NCBI RefSeq assembly: GCF_003583985.1
Contig: NZ_QXML01000002.1
Span: 186,001 to 250,000, forward strand
Direction: 5' to 3'
DNA length: 64,000 bases
From: Algoriphagus lacus
GTDB lineage: Bacteria; Bacteroidota; Bacteroidia; Cytophagales; Cyclobacteriaceae
The position numbers and the translations under genes are program-made. The notes under the pieces are model-generated. The model ran no database searches. It was not told the DNA's origin and saw only the letters and a program-made list of their open reading frames with translations. Of the stretch, positions 37,858 through 46,322 are shown piece by piece. How positions within the stretch are numbered: the stretch's first letter is position 1; each line of letters opens with the position of its first letter.

Positions 37858-39170
37858 ATCTTTTTAAGATCGGCTGGAAATATTTGACTTTCCGGCCACT
37901 TTCCACAGGACTGAATGTCTTCTTGTTGGCTTTGGGTCTGGCAATCATCACGGTTTTGCTATTGATTCAGGATCAGTTTGAGAAGAAAATGAATCAGGAT
38001 GCTGCCGGAATAGATTTGGTAGTAGGTGCAAAAGGAAGTCCATTGCAACTGATCCTTTCCTCGGTTTATCACATCGATTTTCCAACTGGAAACATCAAAA
38101 TGGAAGAGGCCCAACGTCTCTCCAAAAACAGATTGGTGAAAAAAGTTATTCCATTGGCCTTGGGAGATAATTTCCAAGGCTATCGGATCGTAGGGACCAA
38201 TCACGATTATCTGGAGCTTTATGGAGTAAGTTTTACTTCAGGTAACCCATGGGCTGTTCCATTTGAAGTGGTGATCGGATCTGAAGTCGCCGCAAAGTCC
38301 GGTCTGAAACTCGGCGATGAGTTTACTTCCAGCCACGGAATCAGCGTGGGAAGTCACGATCACGACTTGCATAATTTTGTGGTCTCCGGGATACTTTCCC
38401 CACGTGGAAATGTGGTGGACCGATTGATCCTGACCAGCATTGAGTCCGTTTGGTACACCCATGATGAAGGGGAATCAGCACCGGAAGAAACCTCGATAGA
38501 TTCACTGGCAAGTAAGGAGCCAACAATAGATCACCAAGCTGATACCACTGCACTGGGAGAAACTGATCATGAAGCTAAATTCCACTTGCCAGTTGCCAAG
38601 ACCGGTTTTCCCATTTCTGATCAGGAGCGAGAAGTCACCACGGTACTTTTGCAATTCAGAAATCCCATGGCTGCTATTCAGTTGCCCAGAATGATCAATT
38701 CAGGAACCTCCATGCAGGCGGCCTCACCCTCTTTTGAAATGTCCCGACTGTTCGAATTATTGGGAGTGGGGATTAGTTTGCTTCAGGGATTGGCGATAGT
38801 TCTGATTTTGGTGGCAGGATTAGGGATTTTCATCGCGCTATACAATTCGCTGAAAGAACGGAAATATGATCTGGCCATTCTGAGAGCAATTGGAGCATCC
38901 AGGATGCAGCTTTTAACTTTGATTTTTTTGGAAGGATTGATGCTGACTTTTGTTGGAGCCGTACTTGGAATTGGGCTGGGGCATTCTTTCCTGTGGCTGT
39001 TGGTAGGTGTCAGTGAGCAAAACATAGTCTCCTCCATCCAGCCATGGATATTTCTAAAACAAGAACTTTGGATTGTAGCTTATGCGTTAGGAGTGGGAGT
39101 GGTGGCCTCCATCATTCCGGCTTGGTCTGCTTATCAAACAAGTATTGCAAAGCAGCTGACAAAGGCTTAA
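37854..39170 (+). CDS. FtsX/MacB-type ABC permease with His/acid-rich periplasmic loop
   Basis: 438 aa. One N-terminal helix (about 20-42) and three C-terminal helices (about 300-330, 350-385, 400-430) flank a large periplasmic domain, as in MacB/FtsX permeases. The periplasmic part has H-G-I-S-V-G-S-H-D-H-D-L-H near residue 162 and a loop with many Asp/Glu/His between about 200 and 245. Such loops often bind divalent metals. Its start codon overlaps the ATPase stop. The transport direction is not decidable. Confidence 0.9.
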   Translation: MNLFKIGWKYLTFRPLSTGLNVFLLALGLAIITVLLLIQDQFEKKMNQDAAGIDLVVGAKGSPLQLILSSVYHIDFPTGNIKMEEAQRLSKNRLVKKVIPLALGDNFQGYRIVGTNHDYLELYGVSFTSGNPWAVPFEVVIGSEVAAKSGLKLGDEFTSSHGISVGSHDHDLHNFVVSGILSPRGNVVDRLILTSIESVWYTHDEGESAPEETSIDSLASKEPTIDHQADTTALGETDHEAKFHLPVAKTGFPISDQEREVTTVLLQFRNPMAAIQLPRMINSGTSMQAASPSFEMSRLFELLGVGISLLQGLAIVLILVAGLGIFIALYNSLKERKYDLAILRAIGASRMQLLTLIFLEGLMLTFVGAVLGIGLGHSFLWLLVGVSEQNIVSSIQPWIFLKQELWIVAYALGVGVVASIIPAWSAYQTSIAKQLTKA

Positions 39171-39196
39171 TTAGCGACCCTAATCGAAAATTGACT

Positions 39197-39634
39197 ATGA
39201 AGAAGTGGAGTATATTACTGGTAGCGGGTTTGATAGTTGGTTTTTTCGGACTTGAAGCAAAAGCTCAAGGGACATGGAAAACACTAACAGAAGTATCCTA
39301 TAAAATCAGTGAAGATCAGTTTGGGGAGTTGTATGTTCCTGTATTCTCCGAAAATATCAAAAAGTTGGAAGGTAAAGTGGTGGAGGCTGAGGGGTATATC
39401 ATTCCTTTTGAGGGAATGTTTAAGCCTAATCACATTATTCTTTCCAGCCTGCCATTGGCTGAGTGCTTTTTCTGCGGTTCGGGTGGACCTGAGACCGTCA
39501 TGGAAGTGATGCTTACCAATCCCATTAAATACACCTCCAAGCGTGTAAAAGTCCGCGGTAAATTGACTTTGAACGCAAAAGATCCAGAGAAGCTGATGTA
39601 TATCCTTAAAGAAGGACAACTGATCATTGAATAA
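39197..39634 (+). CDS. Exported DUF3299-like protein with CxxC motif
   Basis: 145 aa from the ATG at 39197 (an extension into the permease gene is unlikely), with a signal peptide (LLVAGLIVGFFGLEAKAQ). The mature part has W-K-T-L-T-E-V-S-Y, G-Y-I-I-P-F-E and E-C-F-F-C-G-S-G-G-P-E-T-V-M-E-V, the pattern of DUF3299 family proteins that accompany ABC ATPase/permease pairs. The C-F-F-C motif may bind metal. It sits 26 bp after the permease gene and ends at a terminator. The function is unknown. Confidence 0.7.
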   Translation: MKKWSILLVAGLIVGFFGLEAKAQGTWKTLTEVSYKISEDQFGELYVPVFSENIKKLEGKVVEAEGYIIPFEGMFKPNHIILSSLPLAECFFCGSGGPETVMEVMLTNPIKYTSKRVKVRGKLTLNAKDPEKLMYILKEGQLIIE

Positions 39635-39664
39635 AAAAAAGCTCCCAAGGGAGCTTTTTTTGGC
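39633..39664. terminator. Bidirectional terminator after the ABC operon
   Basis: A run of eight A, stem GCTCCC/GGGAGC and a run of seven T. It closes the operon that starts at 32540 and also faces the convergent aminotransferase gene that ends at 39665. Confidence 0.85.
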
Positions 39665-40486
39665 TTAAGCCACAGTCTCTTTTTCCAATTCCCTGAATTT
39701 TTCGAGAATTCCCATCGTCACTGTTCCGGGTTTTCCATTACCTATTTTTCGCTCATCCAATTGGGTCACTGGAAGAAGGACTTTTGTCGTGCTGCTGATA
39801 AATGCCTCGTCAGCCTCCCATACTTCTTCAAGCGAAATTGGTCGGATCACCACTTGTCCTGCTACTTGGAGAATGTGTTTTCTGGTTATACCCAATAGAA
39901 TATGCTGGTCTGGCGTATGGAGTACTCCGTCCTTTACCATAAAAAAGTTACTTCTTGAACTTTCACTTACCCAACCGTTCCAATGATAAAGAACGTCTTC
40001 CGCACCCAGTCTTTTCCAATTGACACTGTGCCAAACCGGCAAGGTGTAATTGGTAGTTTTAATGTCTGCAATCGGCCTTACATATTCCAAAGTGAGTAAT
40101 TTGATTCCTTGCTGGTATTTTTCCTCAGATGGAAATACTAAGGGTTCGGCGAAAATGAACAGCTTGCCTTCTGATGGTGAAAAGTGATTTTCTGAGACCC
40201 CACCACTCAAAACCATTCGCAGACCCCCATTTTCCAGGTCATTTTTTTCAATAAGTTCAACAATGATGTCTCTAAGTTGCTGGCGAGTGTAAGGAAGTGG
40301 AAGATAGGTCCTCTCCGCCGAAGTGATAAAGCGGTCCAGGTAATGTTCGAGAAAAAGAGGCTGATAATTAACGGTACGGAAAAAGTCGAAAATTCCATAT
40401 CCACGGATCAATCCCAAATCCATCGGATGAATGGTAGCTGATTCAGTTGGGATGATTTTTCCGTCAGCAAAGCAAAATGGTTTCAT
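39665..40486 (-). CDS. Class IV aminotransferase/4-amino-4-deoxychorismate lyase-like
   Basis: 273 aa, one PLP-dependent fold-type IV domain. The start D-L-G-L-I-R-G-Y-G-I-F-D-F-F-R and the likely PLP lysine in D-I-K-T-T-N-Y are visible, with S-E-S-S-R-S-N-F-F-M and T-R-K-H-I-L further on. Subfamily members include branched-chain aminotransferase, D-amino-acid aminotransferase and PabC lyase; sequence alone does not choose. It is divergent from the lipoprotein gene at 40613. Confidence 0.88.
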   Translation of the reverse strand: MKPFCFADGKIIPTESATIHPMDLGLIRGYGIFDFFRTVNYQPLFLEHYLDRFITSAERTYLPLPYTRQQLRDIIVELIEKNDLENGGLRMVLSGGVSENHFSPSEGKLFIFAEPLVFPSEEKYQQGIKLLTLEYVRPIADIKTTNYTLPVWHSVNWKRLGAEDVLYHWNGWVSESSRSNFFMVKDGVLHTPDQHILLGITRKHILQVAGQVVIRPISLEEVWEADEAFISSTTKVLLPVTQLDERKIGNGKPGTVTMGILEKFRELEKETVA

Positions 40487-40584
40487 GTCGAGAGCAATTA
40501 GGATTCAAAATTAACAATCTAAAAGCATAATTTTGTTGCGATCGATTTTTGATTTAAAACTTTAATTTAAGCAAGAAAAAATTG

Positions 40585-40592
40585 TACCTTTG
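40585..40592 (+). promoter_or_regulatory. Candidate -7 element for the lipoprotein gene
   Basis: TACCTTTG matches TAnnTTTG exactly, 20 bp upstream of the ATG at 40613. The -33 region is only T-rich. Confidence 0.4.
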
Positions 40593-40612
40593 GCTAGCAA
40601 AATTTAGAATAA

Positions 40613-41038
40613 ATGAAATTAGCTCGTATTAGTTTAATTTTTGGTTTGTTGTTGATTTTTCAGTCCTGTGGCTCTGGACAGGTGGAGGAGAATACGAAAA
40701 AGAGAGCTGAAATAATTGCTGTCCACGATGAGGTGATGCCTAAAATGGGGCAATTAAAATCACTGGAAAAAAGTGCGCTTCAAAAAGTAGAAGAACTTTC
40801 CGCGATGGATTCTGTGGATTCTGTTCAGATTGAGGCATTAAAAAACCTGGCACTAGACCTTGACAAAGCCTATGAAGGAATGTTTGTCTGGATGCGGCAG
40901 TATGAAACTGAGGACGGTGATCAGACTCCTGAAGAGATCAAAGCCTACCTCGATGAGCAGTTGATCCTGGTGATGGAAGTAAATAAAAACATGAAAACTG
41001 CACTTTCAAAAGCCGATTCCCTGCTGAAAATTCAGTAA
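40613..41038 (+). CDS. Uncharacterised lipoprotein with helical core
   Basis: 141 aa with a lipobox (LLIFQSC). The mature part is an extended helical protein rich in Glu/Lys/Leu, with no cysteine after the lipid site. I recognise no domain; similar Bacteroidota proteins have been labelled 'viral A-type inclusion protein', which carries no functional meaning. It overlaps the 3' end of the convergent cytochrome c gene by 7 bp. Confidence 0.75.
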   Translation: MKLARISLIFGLLLIFQSCGSGQVEENTKKRAEIIAVHDEVMPKMGQLKSLEKSALQKVEELSAMDSVDSVQIEALKNLALDLDKAYEGMFVWMRQYETEDGDQTPEEIKAYLDEQLILVMEVNKNMKTALSKADSLLKIQ

Positions 41039-41481
41039 TTCTCTGGTCTGGTTTTGAGGTAGTCTTCGACTTCCGAAGCAGTGATCACGCCTTCTTTCAA
41101 ATCCCAAATGTTGTACAGATAGGTAGTGATCTGCGAGATATCCAAAGGTTTAAGATTCGGATTTGCGGGCATTTCCTGATTGTATTTTTCACCGTTTACG
41201 GTGATTTCACCTACTTGGCCATGCCGGATGATCCAAACCGTCCGGTGAACACTTTCTTTAAAATAGTCAGAATCCCGAAGTGGCGGGATGAGTTTACCCA
41301 AGCCTTTCCCGTCTGGCTGGTGACAGTTGCCACAATAGTTTTCGTAAAGAATTTTTCCTGAAACCGCATATTTCATCACTTCCGGATCAGTGATTTGAGC
41401 AAGGGTATTTTCTTCGTTGCTGGGTTTGGGTGCGCAGGAAAAAGCTAAAATCAAACCCGAAAAAATCACCTGTTTCCTCAT
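41032..41481 (-). CDS. Cytochrome c lipoprotein
   Basis: 149 aa with a lipobox (GLILAFSC). The single heme-binding motif C-G-N-C-H sits near residue 53, followed by a P-P-L segment, and the distal Met is probably in Q-E-M-P-A-N-P. It would carry electrons in the periplasm. Its start overlaps the SCO gene stop (ATGA), so the two are coupled and both may serve the cytochrome oxidase. Confidence 0.9.
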   Translation of the reverse strand: MRKQVIFSGLILAFSCAPKPSNEENTLAQITDPEVMKYAVSGKILYENYCGNCHQPDGKGLGKLIPPLRDSDYFKESVHRTVWIIRHGQVGEITVNGEKYNQEMPANPNLKPLDISQITTYLYNIWDLKEGVITASEVEDYLKTRPENY

Positions 41482-42113
41482 GGTTTAAGGATTTTCGGGA
41501 TATCTGAAATCAAGCGGTCTACTTGGTCCGATTTGGTTCCGTCATACACACCCCGAATTCTGCCCTCCTGATCGATCAAAAGAAATGCTCCGCTATGCAA
41601 AAATCCACCGGGCTCAGCCTGATCAGACATGGCCGTGGTCAGGTAGCTGGTTTGCCCCATTTCAAAGATTTTCTCCTGGTCACCAGTGAGAAAATTCCAA
41701 GTAGAAGCGTCTTCAATGCCCAGTTTTTCAGCATAATCCTTTAATACTTCCTGGGTATCATGGGTTGGGTCAATGGAATGGCTCAGGATTTTGAAATTTG
41801 GATTGGACTGATATTTTTCAAAAACCCGTAGCATTTCCTTTTTCATCACCGGACAGATCGTTGGGCAAGTCGTGAAAAAGAAATCTGCGACATACACTTT
41901 TCCCATCATGTCTGCCTGTGTGACAGTATCTCCCAGTTGGTTGATAAAGGCGAAATCCGCGATTTTGTGATACACGGTATCTTGGTTGTCATCCACATAT
42001 CGCTCACCCAATATGGGCAACTCTGTAGGTGCTGCAACGTTATCACTTGCTGGTTTGCAGGCGACTGCCATCACCAGTAAAAGTGAACCGAATAGTATGG
42101 AAGAGATTTTCAT
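41478..42113 (-). CDS. SCO1/SenC family copper chaperone-like protein
   Basis: 211 aa from the ATG at 42113, which gives a lipoprotein signal (LLVMAVAC). The thioredoxin fold has the copper-binding C-P-T-I-C-P motif and the third ligand His in G-F-L-H-S-G-A-F. SCO proteins deliver copper to the CuA site of cytochrome oxidase. It overlaps the HemJ-like gene by 4 bp (ATGA) and the cytochrome c gene by 4 bp, so three genes form one coupled unit. Confidence 0.92.
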   Translation of the reverse strand: MKISSILFGSLLLVMAVACKPASDNVAAPTELPILGERYVDDNQDTVYHKIADFAFINQLGDTVTQADMMGKVYVADFFFTTCPTICPVMKKEMLRVFEKYQSNPNFKILSHSIDPTHDTQEVLKDYAEKLGIEDASTWNFLTGDQEKIFEMGQTSYLTTAMSDQAEPGGFLHSGAFLLIDQEGRIRGVYDGTKSDQVDRLISDIPKILKP

Positions 42114-42652
42114 TGTTCTTTTTTGATTCTGTATTTTTTGTAAAGCTGGATTCCGAGCATCAGCAAAATAGCCAATCCGATCAATGCCAACACTCCCCAA
42201 ACCATGCTCAGGGTGTTTTTCAGTACGATCAGGAACACTATAGCAAAAAGCAAAATTGTGGAAGCTTCGTTCCAAATCCTGAGTTGAGTTGAGGTCCAGC
42301 GGGCTTTTCCTGCCTGCAATTCTTTGAACAGGACGTGACAAAAACCGTGGTAGACATACAGCAAAAACACAAACCCTAACTTGGCGTGCATAAATCCCTG
42401 TTCCATATAACCCCACCGATAAGTTAACACCCAAGTGCCGAATAGCAGGGTTAATAGTGCTGAAGGCCAGGTGATGATGTACCAAAGACGGCTGGACATC
42501 AGATCCAGCTGAGGTTTGAGGATACTGCGTTCAGGCGCGGGTTTTTGTAAAGCTTCGGTTTGGTAGATAAAAAGCCGGACAATGTAAAAAAGTCCTGCAA
42601 ACCAGGTGACTACGAAAATGATGTGGAGCGACTTGATGTACTCGAAACCCAT
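42110..42652 (-). CDS. HemJ-like/CopD-family membrane protein
   Basis: 180 aa with four to five membrane segments. The N-terminus reads Y-I-K-S-L-H-I-I-F-V-V-T-W-F-A-G-L-F-Y-I, followed by R-L-F-I-Y, which matches HemJ (protoporphyrinogen IX oxidase), including the conserved His and W-F-A-G-L. The alternative annotation is a generic CopD domain protein. It leads the HemJ-SCO-cytochrome c unit, fitting heme supply and oxidase assembly. Confidence 0.82.
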   Translation of the reverse strand: MGFEYIKSLHIIFVVTWFAGLFYIVRLFIYQTEALQKPAPERSILKPQLDLMSSRLWYIITWPSALLTLLFGTWVLTYRWGYMEQGFMHAKLGFVFLLYVYHGFCHVLFKELQAGKARWTSTQLRIWNEASTILLFAIVFLIVLKNTLSMVWGVLALIGLAILLMLGIQLYKKYRIKKEQ

Positions 42653-42706
42653 TGTCAGAATTTTGGGCTAAATTAAGGTCTAAACCCTGTAAACCCGCTA
42701 AAGTTT

Positions 42707-43111
42707 TTGAAAAGGAACAAACTCATTTTCTATTTGATCGGAGCTGTGGTCCTGATCGTGATTTATCAGATACTAAGTTCCAGTCTTTCCCAGCCTGGGT
42801 TGGAGCAATTCGAAGGCAAATACGAAGAACTTGGCTTTTATCGGAATGAAAACAACACCGGTCCGGTGGTACGGATCTATGCGATTCGAGCCATAGACCC
42901 CAATTCGGATTGGATGAGGAATTTTGCCGAATCCCAGCCGCATACCAAATACGGGAGGACTTTGGTGTTTTTCTTTTCCCCCGACCTGAAAGAAAAAGTC
43001 GACTTATCTCCTCAAGAACCCTATTTCCCGGAGAAATATCAATCGTATTTGGTAGCCAAATTCGAAAAAACTCCGATGGGAGAAGGCCGGTTTTCAAACA
43101 CCATCCCATGA
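42707..43111 (+). CDS. Small membrane-anchored protein of unknown function
   Basis: 134 aa. The start is a TTG at 42707, with no nearby ATG in frame. An N-terminal membrane segment (LIFYLIGAVVLIVIYQI) is followed by a hydrophilic domain rich in aromatic residues (Y-E-E-L-G-F-Y-R-N-E-N-N). No known domain is seen. Its stop overlaps the meaB start (ATGA), so it is coupled to meaB and may share its promoter. Confidence 0.7.
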   Translation: MKRNKLIFYLIGAVVLIVIYQILSSSLSQPGLEQFEGKYEELGFYRNENNTGPVVRIYAIRAIDPNSDWMRNFAESQPHTKYGRTLVFFFSPDLKEKVDLSPQEPYFPEKYQSYLVAKFEKTPMGEGRFSNTIP

Positions 43112-44097
43112 AAAAGCGACTTGATCTGAAAGCCTACCAGCAGGGGATCCTTTCGGGAAACCGTGCGATTCTAAGTCAGGCGATTACCTTGGTGGAAAGC
43201 ACCTTGGAATCAGACCAGGAATTGGCTTCTGATTTGGTTCAGTCATTAATTTCCAAAACTGGCCAATCGATCCGGATAGGAATTACCGGTGTCCCAGGTG
43301 TTGGAAAAAGTACCTTCATAGAGGCTTTTGGCAAGATGCTCTTAGATCGCGGAAAAAAAGTGGCAGTTCTAGCCATCGATCCCAGTAGCCAACTTACTCG
43401 GGGAAGTATCCTTGGGGATAAGACCCGAATGGAAAATCTAGCTTCAGACAAGCGGGCTTTTATCCGGCCAAGTCCATCCGGTACTACATTGGGCGGCGTA
43501 AGTGGGAAAACCCGGGAAGCCATGTTGCTGTGCGAAGCAGCAGGTTTTGATGTGATTTTGGTGGAGACAGTGGGAGTAGGTCAAAGTGAAACCGCTGTGA
43601 AAAACATGGTGGATTTTTTTCTTTTGCTTATGCTTGCCGGTGCCGGAGATGAGCTTCAGGGAATCAAAAAAGGCATTATGGAAATGGCCGATGCCTTGGT
43701 CATTCACAAGGCTGACGGAAGTAATCTGGAATTGGCCCAAAAGGCCAAATCGAGCTACCAAAATGCACTGCATCTCGGGCAGGAGTCGGAGAAAAGCTGG
43801 AATCCAAAAGTCCTTTTGGCCTCCTCTACCACAGGCCTGGGATTGGAATATGTCTGGGAACTGATCCGGGAATATGAAGAAAAAATGAAAGGAAACGGAT
43901 TTTGGGAGACTAACAGGGCACAACAACGGCTCAGCTGGTTGGATGATCAAATCCATGAATTATTGGGACAGGCTTTTTTTAAAAATTCCCAAGTGAGTGA
44001 ACTACTGACCAAAGAAAAACCACAAGTTCGTTCAGGTGAACTCAACCCAGGCACATTGGCCAAAACTTTGATCCAACTGTTCCTTTCTAAAAATTGA
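43108..44097 (+). CDS. meaB: Methylmalonyl-CoA mutase-associated GTPase MeaB
   Basis: 329 aa from the ATG at 43108 (a longer in-frame reading crosses the preceding gene). G3E-family P-loop GTPase: Walker A G-V-P-G-V-G-K-S-T-F near residue 60, D-P-S-S near 93, E-T-V-G-V-G-Q-S-E near 154 and H-K-A-D as the base-recognition motif. It protects and reactivates methylmalonyl-CoA mutase. The mutase genes are 2.6 kb away, across dnaA. Confidence 0.95.
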   Translation: MKKRLDLKAYQQGILSGNRAILSQAITLVESTLESDQELASDLVQSLISKTGQSIRIGITGVPGVGKSTFIEAFGKMLLDRGKKVAVLAIDPSSQLTRGSILGDKTRMENLASDKRAFIRPSPSGTTLGGVSGKTREAMLLCEAAGFDVILVETVGVGQSETAVKNMVDFFLLLMLAGAGDELQGIKKGIMEMADALVIHKADGSNLELAQKAKSSYQNALHLGQESEKSWNPKVLLASSTTGLGLEYVWELIREYEEKMKGNGFWETNRAQQRLSWLDDQIHELLGQAFFKNSQVSELLTKEKPQVRSGELNPGTLAKTLIQLFLSKN

Positions 44098-44849
44098 TGG
44101 CTATGAGATTTTTTTACGGGTTGCTGATTTTGGTTTGGATTTCCTGCGGAAGCAAAAAAGAGGAAATCCCGGAAATTCCTGAGCTCACCTTCAAGTTGGA
44201 TTCCCTTCAGGAAAAAACCTGTATTGGTGAAAGTTGTGCCACACTTAGACTCACCTGGCCTGTGGCCGAAGGTGGGGAACAGGCAAGAAAAATGAATCAA
44301 CTTATTCGGGAAAAACTCGAGTCTTTGGTTCAGACTGGTGAAGAAGTTTTGCCACTCGATTCGGCTAAAAAGAATTACTTCAGAAACTTTAAATCATTTA
44401 AAAGTGAGTTTCCAGATTCCCATGGGGGATGGGAGATTGAGGTGGAAGGAGATGTCACCTATCAGTCCGACAGCACCTTGAGTATACGATTTAACTGGAT
44501 GAGTTTTTTGGGCGGTGCGCATCCCAATCATGGTAAGTCTTTCATGAATTTTGATCCTCAGACGGGAGACTATCTTAATACAGATCGCTTGATTTTGGAT
44601 GAAGAAAAACTTCGTGAGCAGGTGGAAAAGAAATTCCGTGAATTTCACCAAGTGGCGGAAGGAGTAAGTATTGCCGATGATGGTCGGTTTTTCCTTCCAG
44701 AAACTGGGTTTTTCTTGGCAAATGCCATGGGATTTCAGGATGGAAAATTTTGGGTGGTTTATGTTCCTTACGAAATCGGTCCTTATGCCATGGGCTATAC
44801 CGAATTGGAATTCTCCCCTGAAGATTTAAAAGGAATTGTAAGGTGGTAG
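44097..44849 (+). CDS. DUF3298-type lipoprotein
   Basis: 250 aa from the ATG at 44097, which shares one base with the meaB stop; an ATG two codons later is also possible. The lipobox is V-W-I-S-C. The C-terminal half contains G-G-A-H-P-N-H-G and F-Y-V-P-Y-E-I-G-P-Y-A-M-G-like segments (V-V-Y-V-P-Y-E-I-G-P-Y-A) typical of the DUF3298/DUF4163 family. The function is unknown. Confidence 0.75.
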   Translation: MAMRFFYGLLILVWISCGSKKEEIPEIPELTFKLDSLQEKTCIGESCATLRLTWPVAEGGEQARKMNQLIREKLESLVQTGEEVLPLDSAKKNYFRNFKSFKSEFPDSHGGWEIEVEGDVTYQSDSTLSIRFNWMSFLGGAHPNHGKSFMNFDPQTGDYLNTDRLILDEEKLREQVEKKFREFHQVAEGVSIADDGRFFLPETGFFLANAMGFQDGKFWVVYVPYEIGPYAMGYTELEFSPEDLKGIVRW

Positions 44850-44874
44850 AAAAAAAGGATTAGAGAATCGAGCT

Positions 44875-44890
44875 TTGAAATTTGAGATTA
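44875..44890. repeat. TTTGAAATTTGAGATT repeat downstream of a gene
   Basis: It matches the reverse complement of the strings at 18854-18890 and 63636-63690 and lies 26 bp after a stop codon. It is a low-complexity repeat. Confidence 0.45.
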
Positions 44891-44903
44891 AGCCGATTCC
44901 AAA

Positions 44904-46322
44904 TCAATAAGACCTCATCTTAAATTTCTTCTTCAGCTCATTGACTGCATTTCGGAAGCTGGAATCAGTCTCAATCATGTCGTTTACAGTTTGTACGGCA
45001 TGAATTACAGTACTGTGGTCCCTTCCACCAAAGTGATACCCAATCGACTTGAGCGAGTGATTGGTGAATTCTTTTGAAAAATACATTGCCATTTGTCTGG
45101 CTATTACAATTTCTTTTTTGCGGGTTTTAGCCTTCAGTTCGTCTGCATGAATACCGTAATACTCAGAAACCGACTTTTGGATAAAGTCAATCCCAACTTC
45201 AGTTTCAATGTCTTTGATGAAGTTTTTAATGACTGTTTTTGCCAATTCCAGACTGATCTCAACGCGGTTTAAGGAAGCATGGGCGATCAGGGAAATCAGA
45301 ATGCCTTCGAGTTCACGGACGTTGGTATCCACGGTATAGGCTAAATACTCTACTACATCGTCGGGAATAAAAATTCCCTCAGACTGCATTTTTCTTCGGA
45401 TGATGGCAACCCTAGTCTCAAAATCCGGCATCTGCAAATCAGCAGTCAGTCCCCATTTGAATCGGGAAAGCAACCGCTCCTCCAATCCTTTCAGATCTCG
45501 GGGAGGACAGTCTGACGTCATGATGATCTGCTTTTTATTCTGATGCAGGTGATTGAAAATGTGGAAAAACATTTCCTGGGTCCGGTCTTTTCCGGCCAAA
45601 AACTGGATGTCGTCGATAATCAGCACATCAACCTGCATGTAAAAGTTGGTGAAGCTCTTCACGTTGCCATCCTTGATGGAATCCATGAACTGATTCACAA
45701 ACTTTTCCGATGAGACGTAAAGTACGAATTTATCTTCGGGGCCGTTTTTGATTTCGTTTCCGATGGCTTGCACCAAGTGGGTCTTTCCCAAACCAACTCC
45801 TCCATACACCATCAAGGGGTTGAAAGAGGTAATTCCAGGTTTGGTGGCTACTGCAAATCCTGCCGAACGTGCCAATCGGTTACAGTCTCCTTCAATGTAG
45901 GTGCTGAAGGTATAGTTTGGATTCAGATTGCTTTGGGTAAGCATATCTGCATCCAGTGATTGCATTTCAAAAGGGGTTCTCACATCTGCCTGAGCCGACA
46001 CTGGTTTTTTTCCAGCAGCATTTCCCTGCGGATAAGAAACTACGTAAGGTTGATTGGAAGAATTGCCTTTGTCTACTACTACCGCATATTCCAAGCGACC
46101 GTTTGGCCCAAGTGTACTTTTGATGGCCAATTTCAACACGTGAACATAGTTATCTTCCAGCCATTCGTAAAAGAACTGGCTTGGTACCTGAATGGTCAGG
46201 CTCGAGCCTTCCAGTTTGACCGGATTGATTGGCTTAAACCAAGTTGAAAAGCTCTGCTCGTTTACGTGTTGTTCAATAACACGCAGACACTCATTCCATA
46301 CGGCGCTAGCTTCCAAACTCAT
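44904..46322 (-). CDS. dnaA: Chromosomal replication initiator DnaA
   Basis: 472 aa, normal length. Domain I (about 1-90), a variable linker, the AAA+ domain III with Walker A G-V-G-L-G-K-T-H and Walker B L-I-I-D-D-I-Q-F, and domain IV with the DnaA-box-binding motif G-G-R-D-H-S-T-V-I-H. It opens the origin of replication. Neither dnaN nor recF lies beside it, as is common in Bacteroidota. The gene separates meaB from the mutase genes. Confidence 0.98.
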   Translation of the reverse strand: MSLEASAVWNECLRVIEQHVNEQSFSTWFKPINPVKLEGSSLTIQVPSQFFYEWLEDNYVHVLKLAIKSTLGPNGRLEYAVVVDKGNSSNQPYVVSYPQGNAAGKKPVSAQADVRTPFEMQSLDADMLTQSNLNPNYTFSTYIEGDCNRLARSAGFAVATKPGITSFNPLMVYGGVGLGKTHLVQAIGNEIKNGPEDKFVLYVSSEKFVNQFMDSIKDGNVKSFTNFYMQVDVLIIDDIQFLAGKDRTQEMFFHIFNHLHQNKKQIIMTSDCPPRDLKGLEERLLSRFKWGLTADLQMPDFETRVAIIRRKMQSEGIFIPDDVVEYLAYTVDTNVRELEGILISLIAHASLNRVEISLELAKTVIKNFIKDIETEVGIDFIQKSVSEYYGIHADELKAKTRKKEIVIARQMAMYFSKEFTNHSLKSIGYHFGGRDHSTVIHAVQTVNDMIETDSSFRNAVNELKKKFKMRSY

